Below the pieces are notes generated by a model that saw only the letters and a list, made by a program, of their open reading frames with translations, was not told the origin of the DNA and searched no databases. Positions 35,158-45,717 of a stretch of DNA of 64,000 nucleotides are shown piece after piece. Within the stretch, counting starts at the first letter, position 1. Every line of letters begins with the position of its first letter. The stretch lies in NCBI RefSeq assembly GCF_009727055.1, contig NC_052351.1:9668974-9732973 (forward strand). Direction: 5' to 3'. The DNA is from Benincasa hispida (taxonomy: Eukaryota > Streptophyta > Magnoliopsida > Cucurbitales > Cucurbitaceae). Made by a program: the position numbers and the translations under genes.

Positions 35158-37080
35158 GGTCGAACCCAACTGACGCAACACACTAAACCACACCTCTCTC
35201 CCAAACCCATACTCAAAAAATAAATGATCCCACGACTCCACACTTCCCCCACATAGAAGACACCCTCCTTTCTGACAAAAAACCCTAACTCCTCAAACAA
35301 TCTCGTGTACTCAACCTGCCCCTCACTGCTAACCATGCACAGAAGGAGTGACTCGGAATACCACCCCCCACCCACAAAATACCCGCCCAAGACACCCTAG
35401 GATGATGGGGACGTATACTCTCCTAAGCACTAGCGATAGAAAATCGACCACTAGCATCCGACACCCAAACCCAATAATCCTCTCCCCTCACCCCAGGCCT
35501 CATTGCCTGGATAATACCCTAGATCACAAGTAACTCCCAAGACACCGTAGGCCACCTCCAACTTCCCTCACCATCCATGAACTTCGACAACCGTGCTTCC
35601 AAACTACTCCTTGTATCATGAAACACCGTAGACCTGTAAGAATCCAAAATCGCACCCCCCAAGCAGCCAAGGATCCCACCAAACAAAACAAAGACCATCC
35701 ATCACCAATCATCAAACGAACCAGCTGCTTGAATCTATCTCAACTTCGCAAGATAGCCCTCAAGCACCAAGATCTCCCAACCTCACTCCGAACAACCCAC
35801 AACAACCATTCACGCAAAACATACGCCTCCACCCATGCCACCCATAGTGACCCCGATTTAATTAAGAGAATCCAGAGCAGCTTCATAATAGCAACCTGGT
35901 TCCAAGAGGCCACATGTTTCACACCCAACCCCCCTCCCAACGGCAAGCACATCTCATCCCACGCCACCCGTGCACTATCCCGACTCACCACACTACCCTT
36001 CAAAAAATTACGTAATAGACGATCAACCTCATGAGTTACACACGCAAGAAACACAAAGATTCTACACCAAAAAACTTGAAAGGATTGTAAAACAGATCTA
36101 ACAAGCTGCAACCTCCCAGAAAAGGAGAGGGACCTGGCTGCACAACTTCTAATATGAGTTGTAATCCTCTGTATCAAAGGCGCACAATCCACAACCCTCG
36201 ACCGACTTGCAAATAAAGGTAAACCCAGATACCTAACAGGCAAGAACTAAGAGAGACACCCATATACGCAGCTAGTTCCTCCGTCTCCCCCGACTCCACA
36301 CTTGCAATAAACATGGAACTCTTCCTAACATTTGCAACTAACTCAGACAGTTCTGCAAACTCTGTCAATACCTGCCTCACAAACTCCAAAGAATCTCTCT
36401 CAACTGCACAGAAAATCATCAAATCGTCTGCAAAAACCAAATGAGTTAGGCCCAAACGCTCACACCGATCATGGAACCTAAACTACACAGGAGATTTATT
36501 AAACAACCTAGACAAGACCTCCATCACCATCACAAACAAAAAAGAAGACAGCGGATCTCCCTGCCTCAACCCCTTCCTACCAGAAAAAAAACCCTTCAAG
36601 GAAACCATTAATCATCACAGAGAACTTAAGCGAAGTAACACAAGCCTTTACACAATTAACAAAATGAAGGGGCATACCTATAGCCAACAACACACCAAAC
36701 AGAAAATCCCAATTCACTGAATTGTAAGCCTTCTGAAGGTCTACCTTTAACACACAACACGGCTTTCCTCTGCCCTTCTTATTGCTCCCCACGAGCTCCT
36801 GACACAATAAAATGTTATCGAAAATTGACCTACCTGGAACAAACTCAGACTGATTACCATTGATGAAATCAGGTAACCACAATCGCAATCTCTCAGCTAA
36901 GATCCTTGAGATACACTTATACATAACATTGTGACATGAAATAAGACGAAACTCCTCCATACGTTCAGCTCCCCGCCTCTTAGGGATGAGAATAATAGCA
37001 GTAGAATTAACTTCACCAGGCAGGTAACATGTCTAAAAAAAAAATTCAGCACAGCGTCACAGAAATCATCCCCAACCACA
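35158..37080 (-). pseudogene. LINE reverse transcriptase and zf-RVT remnant
   Basis: RT motifs on the minus strand are FRLISCHNVMYKCISRILAE (about 36945), SEFVPGRSIFDNILL (about 36840), VLKVDLQKAYNSVNWDFL (about 36745), [11 protein letters not shown] (about 36560) and the catalytic FADDLMIF (about 36435). Then come RYLGLPLF (about 36235) and LSFSGRLQLVRSVL (about 36130). At 35275-35158 another frame gives LLCGGSVESWDHLFFEYGFG, the zf-RVT domain. Frameshifts and stops occur throughout, although the FADD core is retained. Confidence 0.82.
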
Positions 37081-37494
37081 CTTCAAGAAGGTCTGTAAAA
37101 ATCCACCGAAAATCCATTAGGCCCAAGAGCCTTCCCAGACTTCATCCAGAATAAAGCCTTCTAAATCTTCTCCCGACTCATTGGCCGACCAAGTGCCTCC
37201 ACCCCCTCCTTGGGCCAGTTGAACTGCACAATATCCTGAATTCGGGTAGTAAGATCCCTATACTCCATATGCTGAGCCCTTAAGCAACCCCGAAAGAATT
37301 CTACCGCCACCCCTGCCACCCTGTCATGCATCATCTGGCGAGTTCCCCCCAGCATCCACAATCGTAAATAAACCATTGCAGTTGCAACGAGAATGAACAC
37401 AACGATGAAAAAAAGCTATATTCATATCACCTAACTCCAACCACCTGACCCTGGCCTTCTGCCGGAGCAATGCCTCCTCCAATCTCACCACTGA

Positions 37495-38745
37495 CTAAAA
37501 TACCTCAGTGGCCCGAGCTGCCTCCGCACACACCGACTCTGAATCAGGATTCCTTTCTACCGCAGCCTGAACCGCCTCCATAACCTGCCTAGCCGCCCGC
37601 ACCTCATCAGCTAACACAGAGATATGCCTACCAAACGATGCATGAAAAACCCGATTCATTACCTTCAAATTTTGCACAAAACTAACCATAGGAGACACAT
37701 CCTCAGACCTTCTCCACACTGACCTGATAGTATAAAAAAAACCCTCTGCCTCTGCCCAATGAGAAAAATAACGAAACGTAGGAAACTGCCATGAGGCCCA
37801 CACATTAATCAACTGAGGCCACAAGTTCCTCCTATCACTCACGTGATTAGAGGCATACACAACACCAATATGTACCTTAGCACTAGATACAATATCCACC
37901 AAAGTTCTAGAAATGAGTTGATCCCNCTCAGACCTTCTCCACACTGACCTGATAGTATAAAAAAAACCCTCTGCCTCTGCCCAATGAGAAAAATAACGAA
38001 ACGTAGGAGGCGGCCTACTCCTCGTCTCCCCTGTAGAAACCAGAAGAGGGCTATGATAAAAAATCCCCCACTGACCAACCCTAACCTTCGAATACGGAAA
38101 AATTACCTTCCACGCCTCATTGGACAGGCATCGATCCAAACGGCACAAGATACCATTTCTCTAGAGTTTACTAGTCCAGGTAAACAAGTTACCTGTCACA
38201 CCCAACTCAACCAGATCCGTCTCTAATAAAACCCATCAAACTCCTCCATCTCCCTCAAGCTAGGGCAACTACCAAAATCTCCCGAGCTACTACGAATAGC
38301 ATTAAAATCCCCCAATACAACTCTAGGAAACTGCCATGAGGCCCACACATTAATCAACTGAGGCCACAAGTTCCTCCTCTCACTCACGTGATTAGAGGCA
38401 TACACAACACCAATATGTACCTTAGCACTAGATACAATATCCACTAAGGTTCCAGAAATGAATTGATTCCCACTGACATCAATGGAAAAATCATAGACAC
38501 TCTTCCGCCATATCACCTAGATCCTCCCAACTCCCTGCACACTATAGCTACACACACAACTCCAAGCATCACCAAACCTACCCATCACCATACCAAAATT
38601 CTCACGAAGAACCCTCGTCTCAAGTAAACAACAGAAAGTAACAAAGGAGGAAGCCAGAAAATCTGCCACCACCCTACACTTGATATGGTCATTCACCCCC
38701 TAACATTCTAGGTACACCAAACCTTCTATTTCTAAGGAGGAAGAT
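37495..38745 (-). pseudogene. LINE endonuclease and connector region
   Basis: Near the right end the minus strand reads GVNDHIKCRVVADFL, corresponding to the N-terminal WNVRGL-type motif of LINE endonucleases, with its Trp position mutated. It continues with VYASNHVSERRNLWPQL and the conserved VVLGDFNAI catalytic motif at about 38300-38330. A further part has FTWTS, LCRLDRCLSN and FPYSKVRV (about 38090-38170). The stretch 37784-37925 duplicates 38329-38471, and 37702-37783 duplicates 37927-38008, around the unknown base at 37926. Confidence 0.75.
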
Positions 38746-39980
38746 CATGCTAATTATTGTTGAGTTAAACTTACTTTAACTGTTGTATTATTTTTTAATA
38801 TAAATAAAATTTAAAAAAAATGAGGAGAACCATATTTGATAGCTTCATTTATTTTTTTATTTTTATTTTTTTTTTTAAAATATTAATGTATTTATTGAGT
38901 CAGAACTACTATAGAAGCGTTTATATATTTTTCAAAAAATAAATATTCTAAAATTTGTATGTCATATTTATTTATTTAATACTTAGAAAGAATTACAAAA
39001 ACTACTTCTGAATTTAGAATTGTTTTTGCTATTATTACGTGTTAAACTTTTAATTTGATTAATTAGGTAAGTTTTGTTATTTGTTGCAATTGACTTAAAA
39101 ATGATTAAGGATTAAAGAATGATGGGATCACAACTTTAAAGAAAACGAGGGGTAAAAACGACCGATCATATAAAAAAAATTGATTAATGTAAAAGGACAT
39201 ATTGTTGCTATTAAGACGTCGCTTTCTGATGTGCATTTAACGGCGACAGTGTGAGAGGATCATATTTGATGCCCATCTTTACATCATAACATTTTATGTG
39301 GTGATCAAATTATCTCACCTTTTATTTTTTTATTTTTCTCTTACATAATTGAAGATTTTATATTTCATATTTTATTTTCCCTTACATAATTGAAGATTTT
39401 ATATTTCAATTAACAATTATATTATTTTTCATAAACAAATTTAATAGAATGAATACTAGAATTAGGTCTAACCTCAATAGAGTCTAACAATGTATACGAA
39501 TTGGTTTGGAATGGGTTAAAGGTATTCTTTGTATCAATTTAAAAATTCATATTGGTTGAATTGACAACCCAAAATAACAGAATAAAGTCTAATCCAACCC
39601 AATCCAATCCTTAAAATTCGAATTGAGTTTGATTAGGTTGTCGGATTATCATTTTTTTTTCTTATTAATTTAAAATACGTAAAATGATCTATAACACGTA
39701 GATAAGAACTAAAATATCATAAAATTTAAATGTTAAAAATAAAAAACATATTATATTTATTATAAACTTTAAACAAATATAAATATTATAATAATTTTTT
39801 AAAAAAAATATTAAAAAATTTATAGATTCATTAATTCAAAGTAGTCAAACTTTATATATATCCAAACATCATAACAATATTACTCGGTCAGATTTAAATA
39901 CGTTAGAGTCGGAATGCTGAAAGAGAGGAGATATAAACCTTTGACTAACTAAAAGCATGCCCCTTCCATTTTTGGATAAT

Positions 39981-40024
<44 letters not shown>

Positions 40025-41700
40025 TTTTCTTCAAATTTGGAGCTGAACAATGATGACCTGTTTCTCAATCCACGAATATAAATTAATAAATTTATACAGC
40101 ATAAGAGAATTGCCGAGGATTGGAAAATAGGCACAGCCGTCCGATTTTTAATATATATTTATTAATGAAATTGTTGTGATAAAAAAATCTCATATTCTGT
40201 TAATTTTTTTGGGGGTTAAATTATAAGTGTGCTAGCTAATATCTAATAATTGTTGATTTATAACTTTTTCAAAAAATGTTTATTACGTAATTTCATGTCT
40301 AATAAATATCTAACTATTAAAAAAAAATCTCATTTTTCTAAAGTTGCATTACAAAATGGAGATGTCAAGATTTATTAGACAGAAGATTAATTCTATGATT
40401 AATAATGTTGAGAGTTATCCAATGTAAGGCCCAAAATCCATGGACAAGCCTAATCTTATAAGGTACTAGGAGGAGACATACGAGAGCATGTGTCCCAAAA
40501 GAGAAACATCAATACTTCAAGATTTGGGTCGACAAGTTGAGCCGACAAATATATTTCAATCGAAAAATAATCGAGTTAGATCCGGATTGACAACTTGCAA
40601 CCTCGAGTTTTAGAAACGTTTCTAACACTATATCTATTATCGTCACATGCAATCAGAGGCATGTGTCAAAGGATATGCTTATAAACATCCTCATTCAACC
40701 ACCCCAAGGGAGAGACTAAGTAATTTCCAAAAGAGAGACTTGACCTTATTTCTTTTTTTGAGCTTAGCTAAACTGGCAACTTCCTGTACTAACTTAAACA
40801 TAGAAGTGTAGTAGGTTTGACCTCATATCATTGCAAGAATTTCTTACGCATGTTAGTTCGGAATATCTTGAGACGAGACCAAGGAGAAGTGCTTTAAAGA
40901 TTAAGGTCACTGGCAGCAAAACTTAAAGCAGACGAGATTCAAACGTCAATTAGATTAGAAACTTTTTTTAAAATGTCAAATATGTCAAGTTAATTTAACA
41001 TAAAATTACAAGTTGAACAACTTATTAAATATTTGTTTAAACACAAAGTTACAAAATTTAAGGTACATAGATTAAGGTCGGATGCAAGTATAAAAGTTTT
41101 AGATCCTAATGAAGCCTATATTTTATTTATACGGTCATTTGAGGAATTTGGGAGAAGGTCGAAGGGTAAAATGGAGAAAGTGTTTCCTTTGCAAAAAGGG
41201 GTGAAATATGTGATGATGAGTTGAAGTGAGCCGCTTCCACATATAATTGCCCATTGAAAAATGTAGGTCAATAATTTTCATATATAATTTCTTGGCCTAA
41301 AAAGCAAAATTTCTTTCTCCTTAAAATTACATGTTAAATTATATGTTAGTCCATAAACGTAAATAATTATATTTATTTATTTTCTAAACTTTCACGTTAG
41401 ATTTTTTAATTTTTCAAATCATTAAGTTTTTAATTTTGTATTCAATAGATCTTTAAAATTTTTAATTTTATATCTAATAGATAATTGAAAATATTTGAAA
41501 AACTCATAAATATACTAAAAATTATCAATTATCAATTAACTTTGTTTTAAAGGTCGAATAGGTCGAAGAATTATGTGATACAAAAATTAAAATTTTAAAG
41601 ATTTATTAAAAAACTTAATAGTTAATTTTAAACATATTTAAAAAAGAAGATAAAGTTTTGAAGAAGTTATAATTAGATTATAAAATTATAAATAAATCAA
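38746..41700. other. Intergenic, with a hAT MITE fragment and a 36-base T-tract
   Basis: A degenerate fragment of the hAT MITE family in inverted orientation lies at about 39490-39860 (GGTTGTCGGATTATC and the AT-rich core with CATAAAATTTAAATG). An uninterrupted T-tract runs at 39986-40021. The part 40430-40930 is more balanced in composition but shows no domain. A 63-codon plus frame at 41033-41224 has no recognisable features and is not called. Confidence 0.5.
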
Positions 41701-41803
41701 GTGAAGTCAGATTCAACAAGCAAAGGGCAGTACCCGGGCAATCCGCTGCCACAAACATGCCCAGATTTACAGTCATCAAAAAAGAAGAAATAAAAAAAGT
41801 GTT

Positions 41804-41846
41804 GACGTGTCAGTAGTTGATTGGAGGTGTGGAGAACGCGCCAAAA
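41804..41846. promoter_or_regulatory. Candidate promoter elements upstream of the auxin receptor gene
   Basis: About 640-680 bp before the ATG lie GACGTGTC (41804-41811, an ABRE-type ACGT core preceded by TTGAC) and GCGCCAAAA (41838-41846, whose complement TTTTGGCGC fits the E2F consensus TTTSSCGC). They sit in a GC-richer island, as proximal plant promoters often do. Function is inferred from motif knowledge only. Confidence 0.3.
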
Positions 41847-42485
41847 CGCAAGTGGGGGTGAGGGAAAATAAAAATTAGGGATTGTGAGGTTAGAGGAAGG
41901 GTGGAGAAAGAAATGCAGGGGAGAGGATTGTTTTTTTGCTCTGTTTCTGCTTTTTCTATAATACGCAATTAGTTGGCTTTCTCACTTTGGCTCTTCCCAC
42001 TTCCCAATCGCTACAAAAGAACCCATTTTTTTTTCTGCTGTTTTTCTATTATTTGTTTCACAGAGATAAGATACAAAGAGAGCACTGAGTCAACTCGGTC
42101 CTCTCTTTCTTACTCTGTTTCTGCTCTTTCTTCTTTAACTGGATATAGGATCCCGATCTTTTATAGGCTTCGTTTACCATTCGGCTTTTCAAGTTATTGT
42201 AGCTCTTCAACTTTTGTTGGGGGTGGGAATTCCTCCTTACGCATCAGTTTTTTGTTGCCTTTTTCTTCAATACTTTAGTCTTCATTTTGGTTTGAATTAC
42301 CCCTCGTTTCTTTTGTCTCTGGGAAATTTTGCGTTCCTTGAATTTTCCCCCTCATTGTACAACTGTTCCCACAGTTTCTAAACAAGTACATTTTCGAATT
42401 CGAACTTTTTTTGGGGGGTTTCTCTTGTTTTTCCATATGGGGTTTTGAGATAAGTCGATTTGTCGTGGGTTTTTTGAGGGGAATA

Positions 42486-44571
42486 ATGAGTTCGAAGAGG
42501 CAGAAAGGGTCAGGTGATTCGGATGAGTCGAATCGGGTTGGTTCAATTTTTCCAGATGAGGTATTGGAAAGAGTTTTGAGTTTGGTGAAGTCCCACAAAG
42601 ATAGAAGTTCTGTATCTTTGGTTTGTAAAGATTGGTTCAACGCCGAGCGGTGGTCTCGAACCCACGTTTTCATTGGGAATTGTTACTCTGTTTCGCCGGA
42701 AATTGTAATCCGACGGTTCCCAAACATTCGGAGTGTGACGCTGAAAGGGAAACCTAGGTTTTCAGATTTCAATTTGGTGCCTCCGAATTGGGGAGCTGAT
42801 ATTCATTCATGGCTTGTTGCTTTCGCTTCAAAATACCCAAATCTCGAAGAATTGAGGCTCAAGAGAATGACCGTAACTGACGAAAGCTTGGAGTTTTTGA
42901 GTCGTTCTTTCCCAAATTTCAAAGCCCTTTCAATGATGAGCTGCGATGGTTTTAGCACCGATGGCCTAGCCGCCATTGCCACTCACTGCAAGTACGTCAT
43001 TTCTTCTTTTTAAAACTCTGATTCATTACGATGAGATCTGGGTTGTTTGGGGAAATCCCTTTTGAAAGAATAGGGAATTTTATTATATTTTATTCATTAT
43101 TTTCCCTCTTGGAATATTGATTTCTTTTGTGTTAGATGCCTCCTCAGAAAAAGGTTTTTTCATTTGCGTTGTGGTTATGAAATTAAAACAATGTTTGGTT
43201 GGTTTGGTCACTGATTCGTTTCTTTCAATTAGCTTTATATGGGGTTGCTGATGGACACCACCCAAACAGTATCATGTCGGAATCATATTGAAAAGTTATG
43301 AACTTTATTCATTCATTCATACAAAATGGAATGGGAACTCATAATAAATACAATTGTACTGCGTATAGTTCTGTTATTGGTGCTTATTATAGCATCACTT
43401 CCTACTGATTGAACTCTGATGAGAAATTTTTAACTTTTGTTATATCCACCTCTCGTTTTTCTGTTTCCCTTTTTTCTTGGATGCGACATCTAACCTGCTT
43501 TTCTCTGTCATATGGTCGTTGGCATATCACATCCTTGCAACTTTGTCTCCATTATTATCAACTTGATCATTAATTAATTACTAATGATATGGGAAGATCA
43601 GTCATTGAACAAATCTGGCCTTCTGCCCACCTCTTTCTACAGGAATCTTCAACCTACTGCCATGGCTCCACTGATTGTGCCAGCTCCCCAGATCTGTTGT
43701 CTTTAATGAAGCTTCAATTTGGGGGGGCGGGGCTGTGCCTTTTATTTGTTTATTTATTTTTCAGGAGGCTACTATTTATTCATGCTAATGAATGGGTTGA
43801 GTTTATCATCATAAATTCTTAAATTTATTACATGCTGTGATGTTGACATAGAATAGATATAAAGGATGACCTTGTCAACAGTTACGAAAAGTAGAAACTG
43901 ATCGTTTGTTTCTTTTTACTAGATATGTTCTTGGAAATGATATTTAGTAAAGACATCAAGCCAAACGTTTTCTTTCTTGGGTGGGTGTCTGTTTTTGCAA
44001 GAAAGCGAAACTCTAACTTCTAATTTGATGCCAGGAACTTGACGGAGCTTGACATACTTGAGAACGACATTAATGACAAAAGTGGACATTGGCTGAGTTG
44101 CTTCCCAGATACCTTGAAATCTCTGGAAGTACTCAACTTTTCAAGTTTGAACAGCGATATCAGTTTTGAGGCCCTTGAGAAGCTGGTAAGAAGGTGCAAA
44201 TCACTGAAGGTTTTGAAGGTTAATAGGAATATAAACTTGGAACAATTGCAGAGGCTACTTGTTCACACTCCTCAGCTAACGGAGTTAGGCACAGGGTCTT
44301 TTTCACAAGAGATCACTCTTCGGCAGTATTGTGACCTCGAAGATGCTTTCAAAAGTTGCAAGAATCTGCGTACTCTCTCTGGTTTGTTGGAGTCGACAGT
44401 GTTGTATCTCCAAGTTCTTTTTCCTGCCTGTGCAAATTTAACTTTCTTGAATCTGAGTTACTCTATTCTACACGGTGGTGAACTTGCTGGACTTCTTTCC
44501 CACTGCCCCGTTCTTCGCCGCCTTTGGGTATACCTCGGTTTTCCCTTCCTTTCTTTAGTTTAATATTAACG

Positions 44572-44603
<32 letters not shown>

Positions 44604-45452
44604 CAAGGATTGTGCAATGCAAGCACCTAGGATTTGAGATATCTCCTTCTATGACTGTTCATACTCGAGCCCTCTAATATTATGTTCCTGGTGCAGGTTT
44701 TAGACACAGTGGAAGACAAAGGCCTGAAGGCTGTTGGATTGAGCTGCCCCTTGCTGGAGGAACTCCGTGTATTTCCAGCAGATCCCTTTGCCGACAATTT
44801 AGTCCATGGTGTAACTGAGTCCGGGTTTCTTGCTGTGTCTTATGGCTGTCGTAAACTCCATTACGTTCTCTACTTTTGCCGCCAGATGACGAATGAGGCT
44901 GTGGCCACCATTGTGCAGAACTGCCCAGATTTCACCCATTTTCGTCTCTGCATTATGAATCCCCACCAACCAGATTATCTTACAGAGCAATCAATGGATG
45001 AGGCCTTTGGTGCGGTGGTGAAAACTTGCTCTAAGCTGCGTAGACTCGCCATTTCGGGCTTGCTAACAGACTTAACATTTGAATATATCGGGAAATATGC
45101 AAAAAACTTGGAAACTCTTTCAGTGGCTTTTGCTGGAAGCAGTGACTGGGGAATGCAGTGTGTTATGAGTGGTTGTCCAAAGCTGAGGAAGTTGGAGATC
45201 AGAGACAGCCCATTTGGAAATGCAGCTTTGCTTTCTGGTTTGGAGAGGTATGAATCCATGAGATCACTATGGATGTCGGCCTGTAAGGTGACAATGAACG
45301 GGTGTCGAGTTTTGGCGAAGCAGGTGCCGAGGTTGAACATTGAGGTCATTAAGGATGGTGGGAGTGATGAATGTGAAGCTGAAAGTGTATATGTATACCG
45401 CTCTGTTGCAGGTCCACGAAGAGACGCCCCGCCTTTCGTTCTCACCCTCTAA
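42486..45452 (+). CDS. TIR1/AFB-family auxin receptor F-box protein (probably AFB6-like)
   Basis: Substrate-recognition subunit of an SCF ubiquitin ligase. Family members bind auxin together with Aux/IAA repressors in the nucleus and send the repressors for degradation. There are three exons, 42486-42991, 44035-44527 and 44697-45452, with GT..AG borders (gt 42992, ag 44034; gt 44528, ag 44696). Joined they give 584 residues without a stop; TIR1 has 594. The F-box covers about residues 20-62 ([13 protein letters not shown], then SLVCKDWF). Leucine-rich repeats fill the rest, with landmark motifs [29 protein letters not shown] (from about residue 86), LYFCRQMTN (Arg395, equivalent to TIR1 Arg403) and [11 protein letters not shown] (about 448). 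The C-terminus is [14 protein letters not shown]. The N-terminal extension (about 18 residues, Ser/Asp-rich) and the sequence style differ from TIR1, AFB2/3 and AFB4/5 as I remember them and fit the AFB6 clade best; the clade call needs a tree. Two pocket residues differ from TIR1: Arg91 for His78 and Ala451 for Ser438. The start was chosen as the first ATG giving the F-box. Confidence 0.93.
44575..44603. repeat. GA dinucleotide microsatellite in intron 2
   Basis: About 14 GA units directly downstream of exon 2 of the auxin receptor gene. Likely length-polymorphic between individuals. Confidence 0.9.
45253..45273 (+). promoter_or_regulatory. Degenerate miR393 site in exon 3
   Basis: In TIR1/AFB2/3 relatives the codons for (E)TMRSLW carry the miR393 target. 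Here the same codons (GAATCCATGAGATCACTATG) encode ESMRSLW. Against miR393 as I know it (5' UCCAAAGGGAUCGCAUUGAU) there are five mismatches in 21 positions, including positions 5 and 8 from the miRNA 5' end. Cleavage by miR393 is therefore doubtful. Confidence 0.45.
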
Positions 45453-45457
45453 TCCTT

Positions 45458-45717
45458 GTAAGTATTAAGGATCATCTGCCTTTACAAAATTGAAATTTGA
45501 ACTCCAGATCAGATTAACAAGTTGATTATTACATTTGGGATCAAAAGTTGCCCAAACAAGTACCAACTTTTCCATTGAATTCTTCCAACCTCAGAAAAGA
45601 AATACATTCGAGACGTCCCAAACCCTGATTCTTTTATGGAAATATGTGGTTTTAGTGTTTGAATTTGATCATTCACTGTGTTTTTTCTGATAAGAAGTGC
45701 TCCATTGTTTATTGCAG
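45458..45717 (+). other. Probable intron in the 3' UTR of the auxin receptor gene
   Basis: Six bases after the stop codon is a strong donor, GTAAGT (45458-45463). A matching acceptor, TTTATTGCAG, ends at 45717. Splicing would remove 260 bp and join the stop codon to the exon starting AGGTGAATG. The distance from stop to junction would be only about 5 nt, too short to trigger strong nonsense-mediated decay by the usual 50-nt rule. Confidence 0.45.

Larger units (their letters stand above)
34629..38745 (-). mobile_element. 5'-truncated L1-type LINE retrotransposon
   Basis: It lies on the minus strand. Its 3' end is marked by an A-rich tail (plus-strand T-run with TTTTTATTTTT at 34629-34652). 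Domains in order on the minus strand are endonuclease (about 38745-38223), RT (about 37080-36250) and the zinc-binding zf-RVT domain (about 35275-35158). The upstream ORF1 is absent. It is GC-richer than its surroundings over its whole length. One unknown base at 37926 sits between duplicated pieces, so the region 37702-38471 is not reliable. No target duplication was identified. Confidence 0.85.

Noticed and set aside
35618..36034. 138-codon plus-strand frame
   Set aside because: Shadow of the LINE reverse transcriptase frame on the other strand.
37495..38148. 217-codon minus-strand frame crossing the unknown base
   Set aside because: Contains the same peptide twice because of the duplicated assembly join at 37926.
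41033..41224. 63-codon plus-strand frame
   Set aside because: Lysine/arginine-rich, no domain, no splice context or upstream signals that support it.
42275..42673. 132-codon minus-strand frame over the auxin receptor start
   Set aside because: Antisense shadow of exon 1 and the 5' UTR.
43589..43822. 77-codon plus-strand frame between exons 1 and 2 of the auxin receptor
   Set aside because: Lies wholly in intron 1 and encodes a hydrophobic low-complexity end; family members have a conserved intron at this place.
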